NCBI GenBank assembly: GCA_937960415.1
Contig: CALGPK010000001.1
Coordinates: 68,952-106,813 of the forward strand
DNA: 37,862 nucleotides
DNA from: an uncultured Bacteroidales bacterium
Lineage (GTDB): Bacteria > Bacteroidota > Bacteroidia > Bacteroidales > GWA2-32-17
Direction of reading: 5' to 3'
A model generated the notes under the pieces. The model was not told the origin of the DNA. It ran no database searches and saw only the letters and a program-made list of their open reading frames with translations. How positions within the stretch are numbered: position 1 is the first letter of the stretch; every line of letters starts with the position of its first letter. Shown one piece after another: positions 17,096 through 25,234 of the stretch. A program made the position numbers and the translations under genes.

Positions 17096-17806
17096 ATGAA
17101 ACGAAAGAATCATAACACTACACCTTCGTGTGACGATTGTGTCATCAATTCCATATCTGTTTTCAATAAACTTACCATCGACGAGCTCAACCTGCTCAAC
17201 TACGAAAAAATTTGCCAGATTTTTAAAAAAGGAACCACCATCTACAACGAAGGAAGTCGTATCAGTGGGTGTTATTGCATATACAACGGAATAATTAAGC
17301 TTTACAAAACAGGTATCGAAGGCAGAGAGCACATCATACGATTTGCCAAAAAAGGCGATATCATAGGCTATCGTTCGTTATTGAGCAACGACTTTGCTTG
17401 TCATACTGCCAAAGTATTAGAAGATACTCATGCTTGTTTCATACCGGGCGAGACATTGTTTAAACTACTTGAAAACAACAGCCGATTTTCACTCGAAATG
17501 CTAAAGCTTGCATGTGTAGAACTGGGCGAAGCCAACACATTTATTACTGATATTGCACAAAAAACCGTTCGTGAACGACTTGCAGAAGTTCTACTTATAC
17601 TAAAAGACACATTTGGGCTCGACGAAGAACAAAACTTACAAATTGTATTAACTCGCGAAGAATTGGGAAATATTATTGGTACCGCAACAGAGTCGGTTAT
17701 AAGACTACTTGGCGAATTTAAAGAAAACAAATGGATTGAAATTAACGGCAGAAAACTAAAAATTTTAGATATAAAAGCCTTACAAAAAGTGGCAACAAAA
17801 AAATAA
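17096..17806 (+). CDS. Crp/Fnr-family transcriptional regulator
   Basis: 236 residues. Residues about 25-140 form the cyclic-nucleotide-binding-like beta barrel (KKGTTIYNEGSRISGCYCIYNGIIKLYKTG, then KKGDIIGYRSLL). A long dimer helix follows (about 140-175), then the Crp-type winged helix (LTREELGNIIGTATESVIRLLGEFKENKWIEINGRKLKILD). An N-terminal CDDC (C12, C15) plus C40, C59, C61, C102 and C114 could hold an iron-sulfur cluster as in FNR, but the spacing is not that of the E. coli protein. Upstream of a cytochrome bd cluster on the same strand, it is a plausible oxygen or redox sensor for those genes (inference). Confidence 0.9.
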   Translation: MKRKNHNTTPSCDDCVINSISVFNKLTIDELNLLNYEKICQIFKKGTTIYNEGSRISGCYCIYNGIIKLYKTGIEGREHIIRFAKKGDIIGYRSLLSNDFACHTAKVLEDTHACFIPGETLFKLLENNSRFSLEMLKLACVELGEANTFITDIAQKTVRERLAEVLLILKDTFGLDEEQNLQIVLTREELGNIIGTATESVIRLLGEFKENKWIEINGRKLKILDIKALQKVATKK

Positions 17807-17859
17807 ATTTTAAAAGACGTTTATTCATACAAAATTCTATAAATTTACAGAAAAAAAAT

Positions 17860-18843
17860 ATGGCTGATTTGCAAGTAAATTATTTGGGACTAAATTTAAG
17901 AAATCCGCTTATTGCAGCAAGTTGTGGATTAACTAACAACATCGACTCTATAAAAAAATTAGCTGCAGCCGGAATTGGTGCTGTTGTTCTTAAATCGTTA
18001 TTCGAAGAACAAATACTTTTTCATACGCACCAAAAAATTGCCGAAAATAAGCTTGATTATCCCGAGGCTTACGATTATATCAAGAATTATAGCAGAATTA
18101 ACGAAATAGAACAATATTTAACCCTCATAATTCAAGCTAAAAAAGCTGTTTCAATCCCTGTTATTGCTTCTATTAACTGTATTAGCTCCAGCGAATGGGT
18201 TTCTTTTGCCGGCGATATAGAACAAGCTGGTGCCGATGCTTTAGAGCTTAACATTATGACACTCCCAACAGACAGTAAAATATCATCGTCCGATATTGAA
18301 AATAGAATGTTCGACATTATAGATAAGGTCCGGTCGAAAACTAAACTCCCTTTAGCTATTAAAATTAGCAACCACTATACATCGCTTTCATATATTTTAA
18401 CTAAACTCGATTGGAACAAACTGATACAGGGCGTAGTTTTGTTCAATCGTCAATACATGCCCGACATCGACTTAGACAAAATGAAAATTGTAGCAGGCAA
18501 TGTATTCAGCAACTCATCCGACTATCATGAAAGCCTCCGCTGGATAGCCATTATGTCAGATAAACTAAACTATGACTTAGCAGCTACAACCGGTATTTGG
18601 GATGGAAAAACCGTTATCAAACAACTACTTGTCGGTGCAAAAGCTGTTCAAATATCAAGCGTACTGTACAAAAAAGGTGTAAGTGTTATAGGCGAAATGT
18701 TAAACGAAATGGATCAGTGGATGCAATCGAAAGGTTATCAAAAGATTAGCCAGTTTGCAGGCAGTATGAGCATGCAAAACATTGAGTCGCCAGCTGCTTT
18801 CGAACGTATTCAGTTTATGCGTTATTTTTCACAAATTGAATAA
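17860..18843 (+). CDS. Dihydroorotate dehydrogenase-like FMN protein
   Basis: 327 residues with the PyrD/FMN TIM-barrel pattern: NPLIAASCGLTNN near the N-terminus, AVVLKS (K45), IPVIASINC, AGADALELNI, PLAIKIS and, near the C-terminus, TTGIWDGKTVIKQLLVGAKAVQISS for FMN phosphate binding. The catalytic-loop motif of class 1 enzymes (NLSCPN) is replaced by NIMTLP (N131-P136), with Thr134 where the active-site Cys would be. It therefore may not be the pyrimidine enzyme; a reductase of another substrate is possible. It is 53 bp after the Crp/Fnr gene and 11 bp before DUF4492-cydAB, which suggests a redox role with the bd oxidase. Confidence 0.88.
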   Translation: MADLQVNYLGLNLRNPLIAASCGLTNNIDSIKKLAAAGIGAVVLKSLFEEQILFHTHQKIAENKLDYPEAYDYIKNYSRINEIEQYLTLIIQAKKAVSIPVIASINCISSSEWVSFAGDIEQAGADALELNIMTLPTDSKISSSDIENRMFDIIDKVRSKTKLPLAIKISNHYTSLSYILTKLDWNKLIQGVVLFNRQYMPDIDLDKMKIVAGNVFSNSSDYHESLRWIAIMSDKLNYDLAATTGIWDGKTVIKQLLVGAKAVQISSVLYKKGVSVIGEMLNEMDQWMQSKGYQKISQFAGSMSMQNIESPAAFERIQFMRYFSQIE

Positions 18844-18854
18844 CTTACAAGTAC

Positions 18855-19058
18855 ATGAAAAAGTTTTTTTTGATGTATATTGATGGATTTAAACATTTAA
18901 GTACCTTAGGCAAAACATTATGGATTATAATCTTTATCAAACTATTTATTATGTTCTTTATCTTAAAATTGTTTTTTTTTCCGGATGTTTTAAAAAGAGA
19001 CTTTAAAACCAACGAAGAACGTTCAGATTTTATTATTGAACAATTAATTAAAAATTGA
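18855..19058 (+). CDS. DUF4492 small membrane protein
   Basis: 67 residues with one strong membrane segment (LWIIIFIKLFIMFFILKLFFF, about 23-43) after a short amphipathic GFKHLSTLGKT segment, and a charged tail (DFKTNEERSDFIIEQLIKN). It matches DUF4492, a Bacteroidota family usually just upstream of cydA. Its stop lies 5 bp before the cydA ATG. A role in assembly or stability of cytochrome bd is suggested by conserved position but not known. Confidence 0.9.
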   Translation: MKKFFLMYIDGFKHLSTLGKTLWIIIFIKLFIMFFILKLFFFPDVLKRDFKTNEERSDFIIEQLIKN

Positions 19059-19063
19059 ATTAT

Positions 19064-20593
19064 ATGACGATGTTAGATGCAGCATTAACCGATTGGTCGA
19101 GGGCACAGTTTGCCCTAACAGCAATTTATCATTGGTTTTTTGTGCCATTAACGCTGGGCTTATCTTTTATAATGGCCATAACCGAAACCATTTATGTAAA
19201 AACAGGCAACGAAGAGTGGAAAAAACTTACCAAATTTTGGATGACGCTCTTTGGGGTAAATTTTGCTATTGGCGTTGCCACAGGAATTATTTTAGAGTTT
19301 GAGTTTGGAACAAACTGGTCGAAATACTCGTGGATTGTTGGCGATATATTTGGCGCACCGCTTGCTGTAGAAGGGATTTTTGCATTTTTCCTCGAATCGA
19401 CATTTATTGCCGTAATGTTTTTTGGCTGGGACAAGTTAAGTAAAAAATTTCACCTACTTTCGACATGGCTAGTAGCTTTTGGTTCAAATCTATCAGCCTT
19501 TTGGATTCTGGTTGCCAATGCATGGATGAACTATCCCACGGGCACTGAGTTTAATCCCGATACTGCCCGAAGCGAAATGATAAGTTTTTGGGACGTAGCA
19601 CTTTCGCCATTTGCTATAAACAAATTTTTGCACACGATATCGTCGGCTTACATAGTCTCTGCTTTATTTGTTGTAGGTGTTAGCTCATGGTACATGCTCA
19701 AAAATCGCAACGTTATTTTTGCCAAAAAAAGTATTCTGGTAGCCTCGGTGTTTGGTGTTTTATCATCATTATTTATTATTATTACCGGCGACGGTTCGGC
19801 ATATCAGGTTGCTCAAAAACAACCCATGAAACTGGCAGCTATGGAAGGTTTGTACGAAGGCAAAGAAGGGACGGGATTAATTGCATTCGGAATTTTAAAC
19901 CCTTCGAAAAAAATTGCCGATAGCGAAGATCCTTTTCTTACGAAAATAGAAATTCCTAAGTTGCTGTCGCTATTGAGTTATAGAGATGCCAATGCCTTTG
20001 TTCCAGGAATAAAAGATTTAGTTTATGGTAATGAAAAATATGGAATAGAACCGGCACAGAAAAAAATTGAACGTGGAAAAATAAGCGTTCAAGCTCTTAA
20101 TCGCTATAAAGAAGCCAAAATAGCAGGCGATACACTCGCCATGAATTTGGCATTAGCAGAACTCAAAGAAACATTTCACGATTTTGGCTATGCTTATTTC
20201 GACCATGTAGAACAAATAGTACCAAACATTACGTTAGTCTTTTATTCGTTTCATATCATGGTAGCATTAGGATTTTTATTTCTTGTCATTTTTATTTTAA
20301 CATTCTGGTTCACTTACAAAGAAAAAATTGAATCTAAAAAATGGCTACTTCGCGTTGCCTTATGGAGCATCCCCCTTGGATACTTAGCTTCGCAATTGGG
20401 GTGGGTTGTTGCAGAAGTAGGACGCCAACCCTGGGCAATACAAAACATACTACCCGTATTTAAAGCAACCTCACATCTTTCGGTTGGTGCAGTTCAAACA
20501 ACCTTCTTCCTATTTCTTGTGCTGTTTACCATACTACTAACAGCCGAAATACGTATATTGATTAAACAAATTAAAAACGGACCTAAAGAATAA
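19064..20593 (+). CDS. cydA: Cytochrome bd ubiquinol oxidase subunit I
   Basis: 509 residues from the ATG at 19064; a second ATG at 19070 gives a start closer to homologues, and the in-frame TTG at 19055 overlaps the DUF4492 stop. About nine membrane helices. Heme ligands and conserved residues are visible: the His of AIYHWFF (H19 equivalent in E. coli), ILEFEFGTNW and FFLEST with the helix-III/IV acidic residues, KFLHTISSAY for heme b558, and LGWVVAEVGRQPW near the Q loop. It oxidises quinol and reduces oxygen to water at high affinity. Its stop overlaps the cydB start (TAATG). Confidence 0.97.
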   Translation: MTMLDAALTDWSRAQFALTAIYHWFFVPLTLGLSFIMAITETIYVKTGNEEWKKLTKFWMTLFGVNFAIGVATGIILEFEFGTNWSKYSWIVGDIFGAPLAVEGIFAFFLESTFIAVMFFGWDKLSKKFHLLSTWLVAFGSNLSAFWILVANAWMNYPTGTEFNPDTARSEMISFWDVALSPFAINKFLHTISSAYIVSALFVVGVSSWYMLKNRNVIFAKKSILVASVFGVLSSLFIIITGDGSAYQVAQKQPMKLAAMEGLYEGKEGTGLIAFGILNPSKKIADSEDPFLTKIEIPKLLSLLSYRDANAFVPGIKDLVYGNEKYGIEPAQKKIERGKISVQALNRYKEAKIAGDTLAMNLALAELKETFHDFGYAYFDHVEQIVPNITLVFYSFHIMVALGFLFLVIFILTFWFTYKEKIESKKWLLRVALWSIPLGYLASQLGWVVAEVGRQPWAIQNILPVFKATSHLSVGAVQTTFFLFLVLFTILLTAEIRILIKQIKNGPKE

Positions 20594-21726
20594 TGCCTAT
20601 GTTTGAATCAATGGAATTATCGAGCTTGCAGCAATATTGGTGGGTACTTATATCCATTTTAGGTGCTGCTTTAGTTTTCCTTTTGTTTGTTCAAGGAGGG
20701 CAAACATTGCTTTTTCAAGTTGCAAAAACCGACGAAGAGCGGACTTTCTTGATAAATACTCTTGGACGCAAATGGGAACTAACGTTTACCACGCTGGTAA
20801 CTTTTGGCGGAGCTTTTTTTGCATCGTTTCCGCTATTTTATGCCACCAGTTTTGGTGGTGCATATTGGGTTTGGATGGCTATATTGTTTGGATTCATTGT
20901 ACAAGCAGTGTCGTATGAATTTAGAAGTAAAGCCGGCAACTTTTTAGGTAAAAAAACATACGAGTGTTTTTTGTTTGCTAATGGATTTCTTGCCACAGTA
21001 TTACTTGGTGCAGCTGTTAGTACTTTTTTCACCGGAAGTGCTTTTTCGATTGACATGTACAATTTGTCAAAATGGGATTTACCTACTCATGGACTCGAAG
21101 CTGCTCTGAACATACAGAACCTTTCGCTTGGTATAGCTTTATTTTTCCTTACTCGTATGACAGGTGCCATGTATTTTATGAATAGTATTGTACATGAAGA
21201 GATTTTTAAACGATCGCAAAAACAGGTGTTTTGGAATGGGTTAATTTTTCTAGTCTTTTTCTTGATATTCGCAGGATTGCTTCTGACCAGCCAGGGATAT
21301 GCTGTAGATACCAATGGTATAGTATATATGGAAGATTATAAATACCTGAACAATTTTTTGCAGATGCCTTTGGTATTAATATTTTTCCTTATAGGCGTAG
21401 TGCTAGTTCTTTGGGGATGGTATCGTTCGTTTGCAAAAGGTATTGTTAGAGCATTCTGGTGCACTTCGGCAGGTGTGTTTTTAGTTGTATTGTCGTTGTT
21501 TTTTATTGCCGGATTTAATAATACTTCATTTTATCCTTCATATACCGATTTACAATCATCATTAACGATTTACAACGCATCATCGAGTCATTTTACTTTA
21601 TCGGTTATGAGCTATGTATCGCTCTTTATTCCTTTTGTTGTATTGTATATTGCTTATGCATGGCGTTCGCTTGCAAAACTAAAAATTTCTAAAGAAGAGC
21701 TTAACAGTAACTCACATGTTTATTAA
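20593..21726 (+). CDS. cydB: Cytochrome bd ubiquinol oxidase subunit II
   Basis: 377 residues with about eight to nine membrane helices. N-terminal LQQYWWVLISILGAALVFLLFVQGGQTLL is typical of CydB, as is the DEERTFLINTLGRKWELTFTTLVTFGGAFFASFPLFYATSF stretch split over the second helix. It pairs with CydA in the inner membrane. The ATG at 20593 overlaps the cydA stop; a second ATG at 20599 is possible. A tiny membrane peptide gene follows 15 bp downstream. Confidence 0.96.
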   Translation: MPMFESMELSSLQQYWWVLISILGAALVFLLFVQGGQTLLFQVAKTDEERTFLINTLGRKWELTFTTLVTFGGAFFASFPLFYATSFGGAYWVWMAILFGFIVQAVSYEFRSKAGNFLGKKTYECFLFANGFLATVLLGAAVSTFFTGSAFSIDMYNLSKWDLPTHGLEAALNIQNLSLGIALFFLTRMTGAMYFMNSIVHEEIFKRSQKQVFWNGLIFLVFFLIFAGLLLTSQGYAVDTNGIVYMEDYKYLNNFLQMPLVLIFFLIGVVLVLWGWYRSFAKGIVRAFWCTSAGVFLVVLSLFFIAGFNNTSFYPSYTDLQSSLTIYNASSSHFTLSVMSYVSLFIPFVVLYIAYAWRSLAKLKISKEELNSNSHVY

Positions 21727-21741
21727 CAAATAATTATAATT

Positions 21742-21840
21742 ATGGTTTCGTCGATTTTGTGGCTCATTAGTTGGCCTGTTCTAATAGCTTTGACATACTT
21801 TATCGTATTCAAGCTATTAAAAAAGAAAAATTGGCTCTGA
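21742..21840 (+). CDS. CydX-like 32-residue membrane peptide
   Basis: An ATG-TGA frame of 32 codons beginning 15 bp after cydB. The peptide (MVSSILWLISWPVLIALTYF, then IVFKLLKKKNWL) is one hydrophobic helix (about 5-24) with a Lys-rich C-terminus, giving N-out/C-in or a cytosolic tail. Size, single helix, aromatic N-terminal half and position after cydB match the small third subunit CydX/CbdX/CydS of bd oxidases, which stabilises the hemes. Sequence identity to proteobacterial CydX is not apparent, so the call rests on topology and position. Confidence 0.7.
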   Translation: MVSSILWLISWPVLIALTYFIVFKLLKKKNWL

Positions 21841-21849
21841 GTCTAGTAT

Positions 21850-24579
21850 TTATATGTATAATAGTATTTTTTCAATCAGGTCGCTCTGATTAATTGGTTT
21901 GACTAAGTATTCGCAGCAACCAGCACGCCGGCATTGTTCTTCTTCGCTGGCATAGGCATAAGCTGTTTGAGCAATAATAGGGATATTAGGATTAATTTCT
22001 TTTATGAGTTTAATAGCTTCAAAACCATCCATTACAGGCATTTGAATATCCATCAAAACGATGTTTATTTGGCATTGCGATTGTTTAAAAATATCGACTG
22101 CTTCTTTCCCGTTGCGAGCACGAATAATATGTACTTTTTCGTTCGATAACATTTCTTCTAAAAACATAAAGTTCAGGTCGTCGTCTTCGGCTATAAGTAT
22201 GTAGATGTCTTTATGAATATCGATTGCAGTATCATTTTTCAAAATAGGCTTGGAGCTTGTAAAAAGATTAATGTTGGAATACGGAAAACGAACGGAAAAC
22301 GTACTTCCTTTTTGCCACTCCGACTCAACATGCAATGAACCATTCATCTGTTCTACAATAGTTTTCACAATGTATAGTCCTAATCCCATACTATTCGGTG
22401 CTGTTGCATAGCCTTTCTCTAAACTATAAAATGGTTGGAATAAGGTATCTATTTGTTCGGGTTTTATACCAATACCTGTATCTTTTACATAAAATATAAT
22501 GCAATTGTTTAAAACAGAATAGCCAAATTTTATTTCACCATGAAATGTATATTTAATTGCATTCGAAATAAGATTCGACATAATTTGTTTTAATCTGAGC
22601 ACATCGGTCAAAAAGGGCAAATTATCTTCGGGACTGTTGGCTAAAACTAGTTGTACACTGGACTTCTGACGAAACTGCAGTTCCTGTAAAAACTGTTCGT
22701 AAATCTCATGAAACAATGGATAAAGAAAAACGACTTCGTTGACAATGGATAAATTGCCCGTTTCTATCATCGACAAGTCAATTAGATCGTCGATCAATCT
22801 CAATAAAACAACAGAACTGTTATGAACTTGAGTTATATAATGCTGTTTTTTTTCTTCGTTTAGATTGGCTTTTAACAGTAAGTGTGCAAAGCCATTAATA
22901 GAGTTAAGAGGGGTTCGTATTTCATGACTAATGGTTGCTATAAATGTAGATTTGATACGTTCCTTTTGTTCGGCCTCTAATTTTGATTTTAGCAAGTCTT
23001 GTTCTTTCTTTTTAGATTCGGTAATATCGTGAGTAATAGAGATCAAAAACTTAAATTTGTTATTTTCGAGTATAGGAAAGATTTCTTCGTAATAAATTTT
23101 TTCCTCTCCTGATTTATCAACAAAAGTAAATTCATGCGAAAATGTCTTGCCTTCGGTAAAGAGTCCTTCAAGTATTTTTTTTGCCTTTTCTTGGAAATCT
23201 TGCGGCATCAAGTCGAATATGTTTTTCGATTTAATTTGTTCTTCATCATACTGATACAATTCTAAAAATCTTCGATTAGACTTAATAATATTATAATTCT
23301 CATCAACAAATAGAATTCCCTCGTTTAGATTGTCAATTATAATTTGATTGATTTCTGTTAAATAACCAATCTCTTTTTTCGACAATACCCAGTCGGTTAT
23401 GTCTCTAATTGAAACAATATAATGCTCCTTCCATCCTTCTGTAACAGGAGTAATAATAGTCTGACAATAAATAGGTTGTTGATTGATAATGCTTGATGAT
23501 TCGAAAAACAATGTTCGGTTTTGATGTTTTGCTTCATTAAGATATTGAATAAATTTATGATTTAAAAATGGAAAACATTCAAAAACATTTTGATTAAGGA
23601 TTTCGTGCGGAAGGTTGAATTTTTTTAACAAACTTAAAAGTGCTTGATTGGCAAAAATAATTTTGTCGTTTTTGTTTACAACAAATATCAATTCGCTTGT
23701 TGTGTTTAATATAGTTTGATAAAACAAACTATTTTGATGAAGTTGATGTTGGGCATGACGTTTTTGAATAAGCAGCGATGAATGATTGATAAAAGGTTCT
23801 AGCATCGAAATTTTTTCTTCGGGCTGATGCGTAAAAATGGTAATATTTCCGAGCAACGAAGCATTGCTTAAAAAACCCATTATATAAATGCCATGTAATG
23901 GAATGTTTAATAACAGATCTTTAAGTATGTCTTTATTGAAAAAATAATTTGCCGCCCAAAAGCTTTCTAATTTTAATTCAACCAAACGACCATAAGTAGC
24001 TAAAACTTTTTGCTCATGTGGCAATGAAAAAGAAATATGTTTAACATGACTTTTTAATACAGAAACATATTGTTGTATGCTATGTATAGGCGAATATATA
24101 TATTCATTTATAAACAAATCGTCTGCATTGTCATATCTGTTGATAATAATGGTACATTGTGGAAAAATATGCGAAATTTTTTTGCCGATAAATTTATATG
24201 GATTAGAATAATCGTCGAGTGCAAGCAGCTCAAAAGAAAGTTGAGTTAATAGTTCGAAAAAACTTTTACACTCATTTTCAGCAGATTGTATTTGAGGTTC
24301 TAAATGTAGGATATACTGATTATGATTATCATCTTCAAAAAAATAGGGTTTAAAGGTAAAGGGTTGTTGATTTTTTTTCAACCTAACAACTAAACATTCG
24401 ATGTTTTTTGAATTAAAATAATGTTCAAAAAAGTTGTTCCAATTTAATTCGCTTTTTTGATCCAATTCAAAAAATTCGCCTACATGTACACCTATTTTTA
24501 TCGAAAACTCTTTGCAATTTTTAGTAAATCCTGTTATGACACCCGACGCATTAGTTGTTATAATATAGTTTTCAACCAA
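21850..24579 (-). CDS. Hybrid sensor histidine kinase (PAS-GAF-PAS-PAS-HisKA-HATPase-REC)
   Basis: 909 residues, no membrane segment, so cytosolic. Order: PAS-like region about 1-95, GAF-like region about 105-275, PAS about 285-395 and 408-520, HisKA with H552 (SHEIRTPLNS), HATPase_c with N673 (ISNAIKY), G1 DTGIGI (D700) and G2 GLGLYIVKT, then a receiver domain (about 792-909) with the acidic pocket AEDDD, phospho-acceptor D843 (VLMDIQMPVMDG) and K894. It starts at a TTG (24577-24579): an in-frame stop is 15 bp upstream and no ATG is near, and a promoter fits just before it. No DNA-binding output, so it should pass phosphate to a partner. It is convergent with the cyd cluster; a link to redox sensing is possible but not shown. 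Confidence 0.93.
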   Translation of the reverse strand: MVENYIITTNASGVITGFTKNCKEFSIKIGVHVGEFFELDQKSELNWNNFFEHYFNSKNIECLVVRLKKNQQPFTFKPYFFEDDNHNQYILHLEPQIQSAENECKSFFELLTQLSFELLALDDYSNPYKFIGKKISHIFPQCTIIINRYDNADDLFINEYIYSPIHSIQQYVSVLKSHVKHISFSLPHEQKVLATYGRLVELKLESFWAANYFFNKDILKDLLLNIPLHGIYIMGFLSNASLLGNITIFTHQPEEKISMLEPFINHSSLLIQKRHAQHQLHQNSLFYQTILNTTSELIFVVNKNDKIIFANQALLSLLKKFNLPHEILNQNVFECFPFLNHKFIQYLNEAKHQNRTLFFESSSIINQQPIYCQTIITPVTEGWKEHYIVSIRDITDWVLSKKEIGYLTEINQIIIDNLNEGILFVDENYNIIKSNRRFLELYQYDEEQIKSKNIFDLMPQDFQEKAKKILEGLFTEGKTFSHEFTFVDKSGEEKIYYEEIFPILENNKFKFLISITHDITESKKKEQDLLKSKLEAEQKERIKSTFIATISHEIRTPLNSINGFAHLLLKANLNEEKKQHYITQVHNSSVVLLRLIDDLIDLSMIETGNLSIVNEVVFLYPLFHEIYEQFLQELQFRQKSSVQLVLANSPEDNLPFLTDVLRLKQIMSNLISNAIKYTFHGEIKFGYSVLNNCIIFYVKDTGIGIKPEQIDTLFQPFYSLEKGYATAPNSMGLGLYIVKTIVEQMNGSLHVESEWQKGSTFSVRFPYSNINLFTSSKPILKNDTAIDIHKDIYILIAEDDDLNFMFLEEMLSNEKVHIIRARNGKEAVDIFKQSQCQINIVLMDIQMPVMDGFEAIKLIKEINPNIPIIAQTAYAYASEEEQCRRAGCCEYLVKPINQSDLIEKILLYI

Positions 24580-24604
24580 AGTCTCTGAACTTTTTTATAT
24601 TATA

Positions 24605-24636
24605 CAAATGTACATTAAATTATTCATTTATACAAC
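24605..24636 (-). promoter_or_regulatory. Promoter of the hybrid kinase gene
   Basis: Minus strand: GTTG (24633-24636), 20-nt spacer, TACATTTG (24605-24612), matching -33 TTG and -7 TAnnTTTG. The predicted leader is about 20 nt and supports the TTG start at 24579. Confidence 0.5.
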
Positions 24637-24776
24637 AGACGAATAAAAATTCAGTCCTGTTTACTTTGCATCTGCGTTTTCGAAGTATAGCATATTTGCC
24701 AAAACTATTTTTACTTTTAGGTTGAAGTATTATCAAAAGCAGGTAGAGCTTTCATGGCGGGCGAACCACCCCCCAC

Positions 24777-24888
24777 CGTCATGGCGAGCGAACGCAGTGA
24801 GCGAAGCAATCCCCCCATTGCACACCTGCACACCTTATGCGATTGCTTGGTCGGTTTTTCGCTCCGCTTAAACCTCATCGCTATGACG
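24777..24888. repeat. Palindromic dispersed-repeat unit
   Basis: Left arm 24777-24811 starts CGTCATGGCGAGCG and ends GAAGCAATC; right arm 24841-24888 starts GATTGCTTGG and ends CGCTATGACG. The arms are imperfect inverted copies around a 29-nt centre. GC-rich compared with its surroundings. This GTCATnGCGAG...GAAGCAATC signature is known as an intergenic repeat in many bacteria and is often mistranslated as short hypothetical proteins. Confidence 0.75.
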
Positions 24889-24895
24889 AGAGGAA

Positions 24896-24927
24896 AAACC
24901 TTACAAATTTTAAAAGCTGTAAGGTTT
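24896..24927. repeat. Inverted repeat (10-bp perfect stem)
   Basis: AAACCTTACA (24896-24905) and TGTAAGGTTT (24918-24927) around a 12-nt AT-rich loop that is itself partly self-complementary. It lies directly beside the dispersed repeat and could be a bidirectional hairpin or an element end. Confidence 0.6.
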
Positions 24928-24959
24928 AATATTGACGGGAAGTAGCACGAGATTACCAC

Positions 24960-24979
24960 GCCCCGAATTACTTCGGGGC
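24960..24979. repeat. GC-rich hairpin in the repeat region
   Basis: An 8-bp perfect stem (GCCCCGAA / TTCGGGGC) with a 4-nt loop, flanked by ATTAC and GTAAT that extend the pairing past an internal bulge, followed by TGACGG. It looks like another member of the repeat group. Confidence 0.6.
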
Positions 24980-24999
24980 TTGTAATGACGGGGAAGTGC

Positions 25000-25040
25000 C
25001 GTCATGGCGAGCGGAACGAAGTGAAGCGAAACAATCTCCC
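25000..25040. repeat. Second, one-armed copy of the dispersed repeat
   Basis: CGTCATGGCGAGCGGAACGA followed by AGTGAAGCGAAACAATC is a near copy of the left arm at 24777-24811. Its inverted partner is not clear within the next 200 bp; the hairpin at 24940-24990 may be the opposite arm. Confidence 0.6.
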
Positions 25041-25234
25041 TTACCAAGATCCCTCAGGTCATACGAGTCTTGTTTATGCCGTAAAAATCTACTTTGACCA
25101 ACCCGACAATGAATATTATACCCCCCTATTGGATACGAACATCTAAATGGCGAAAAACGGAAAACTATTTTCAAACCTTCATACATCAACAACGGTTCTG
25201 AAAATTATTAAAAGCATTAAAGCACTGGCAAAAA
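25041..25234 (+). other. Gene-free stretch with a possible decayed reading frame
   Basis: After the repeat copy, one plus-strand frame reads like protein (LVYAVKIYFDQPDNEYYTPL, then LLDTNI, a TAA, and MAKNGKLFSNLHTSTTVLKI onward to a stop at the receptor gene end). It has no start of its own and one internal stop. It may be a relic of a gene interrupted by the repeat or chance. I recognise no family. Confidence 0.2.

Noticed and set aside
24717-25192. Short open frames on both strands in the repeat region
   Set aside because: They are translations of the palindromic repeats (for example SLRSLAMT-type peptides), a known misannotation pattern, with no ribosome site or codon signal.
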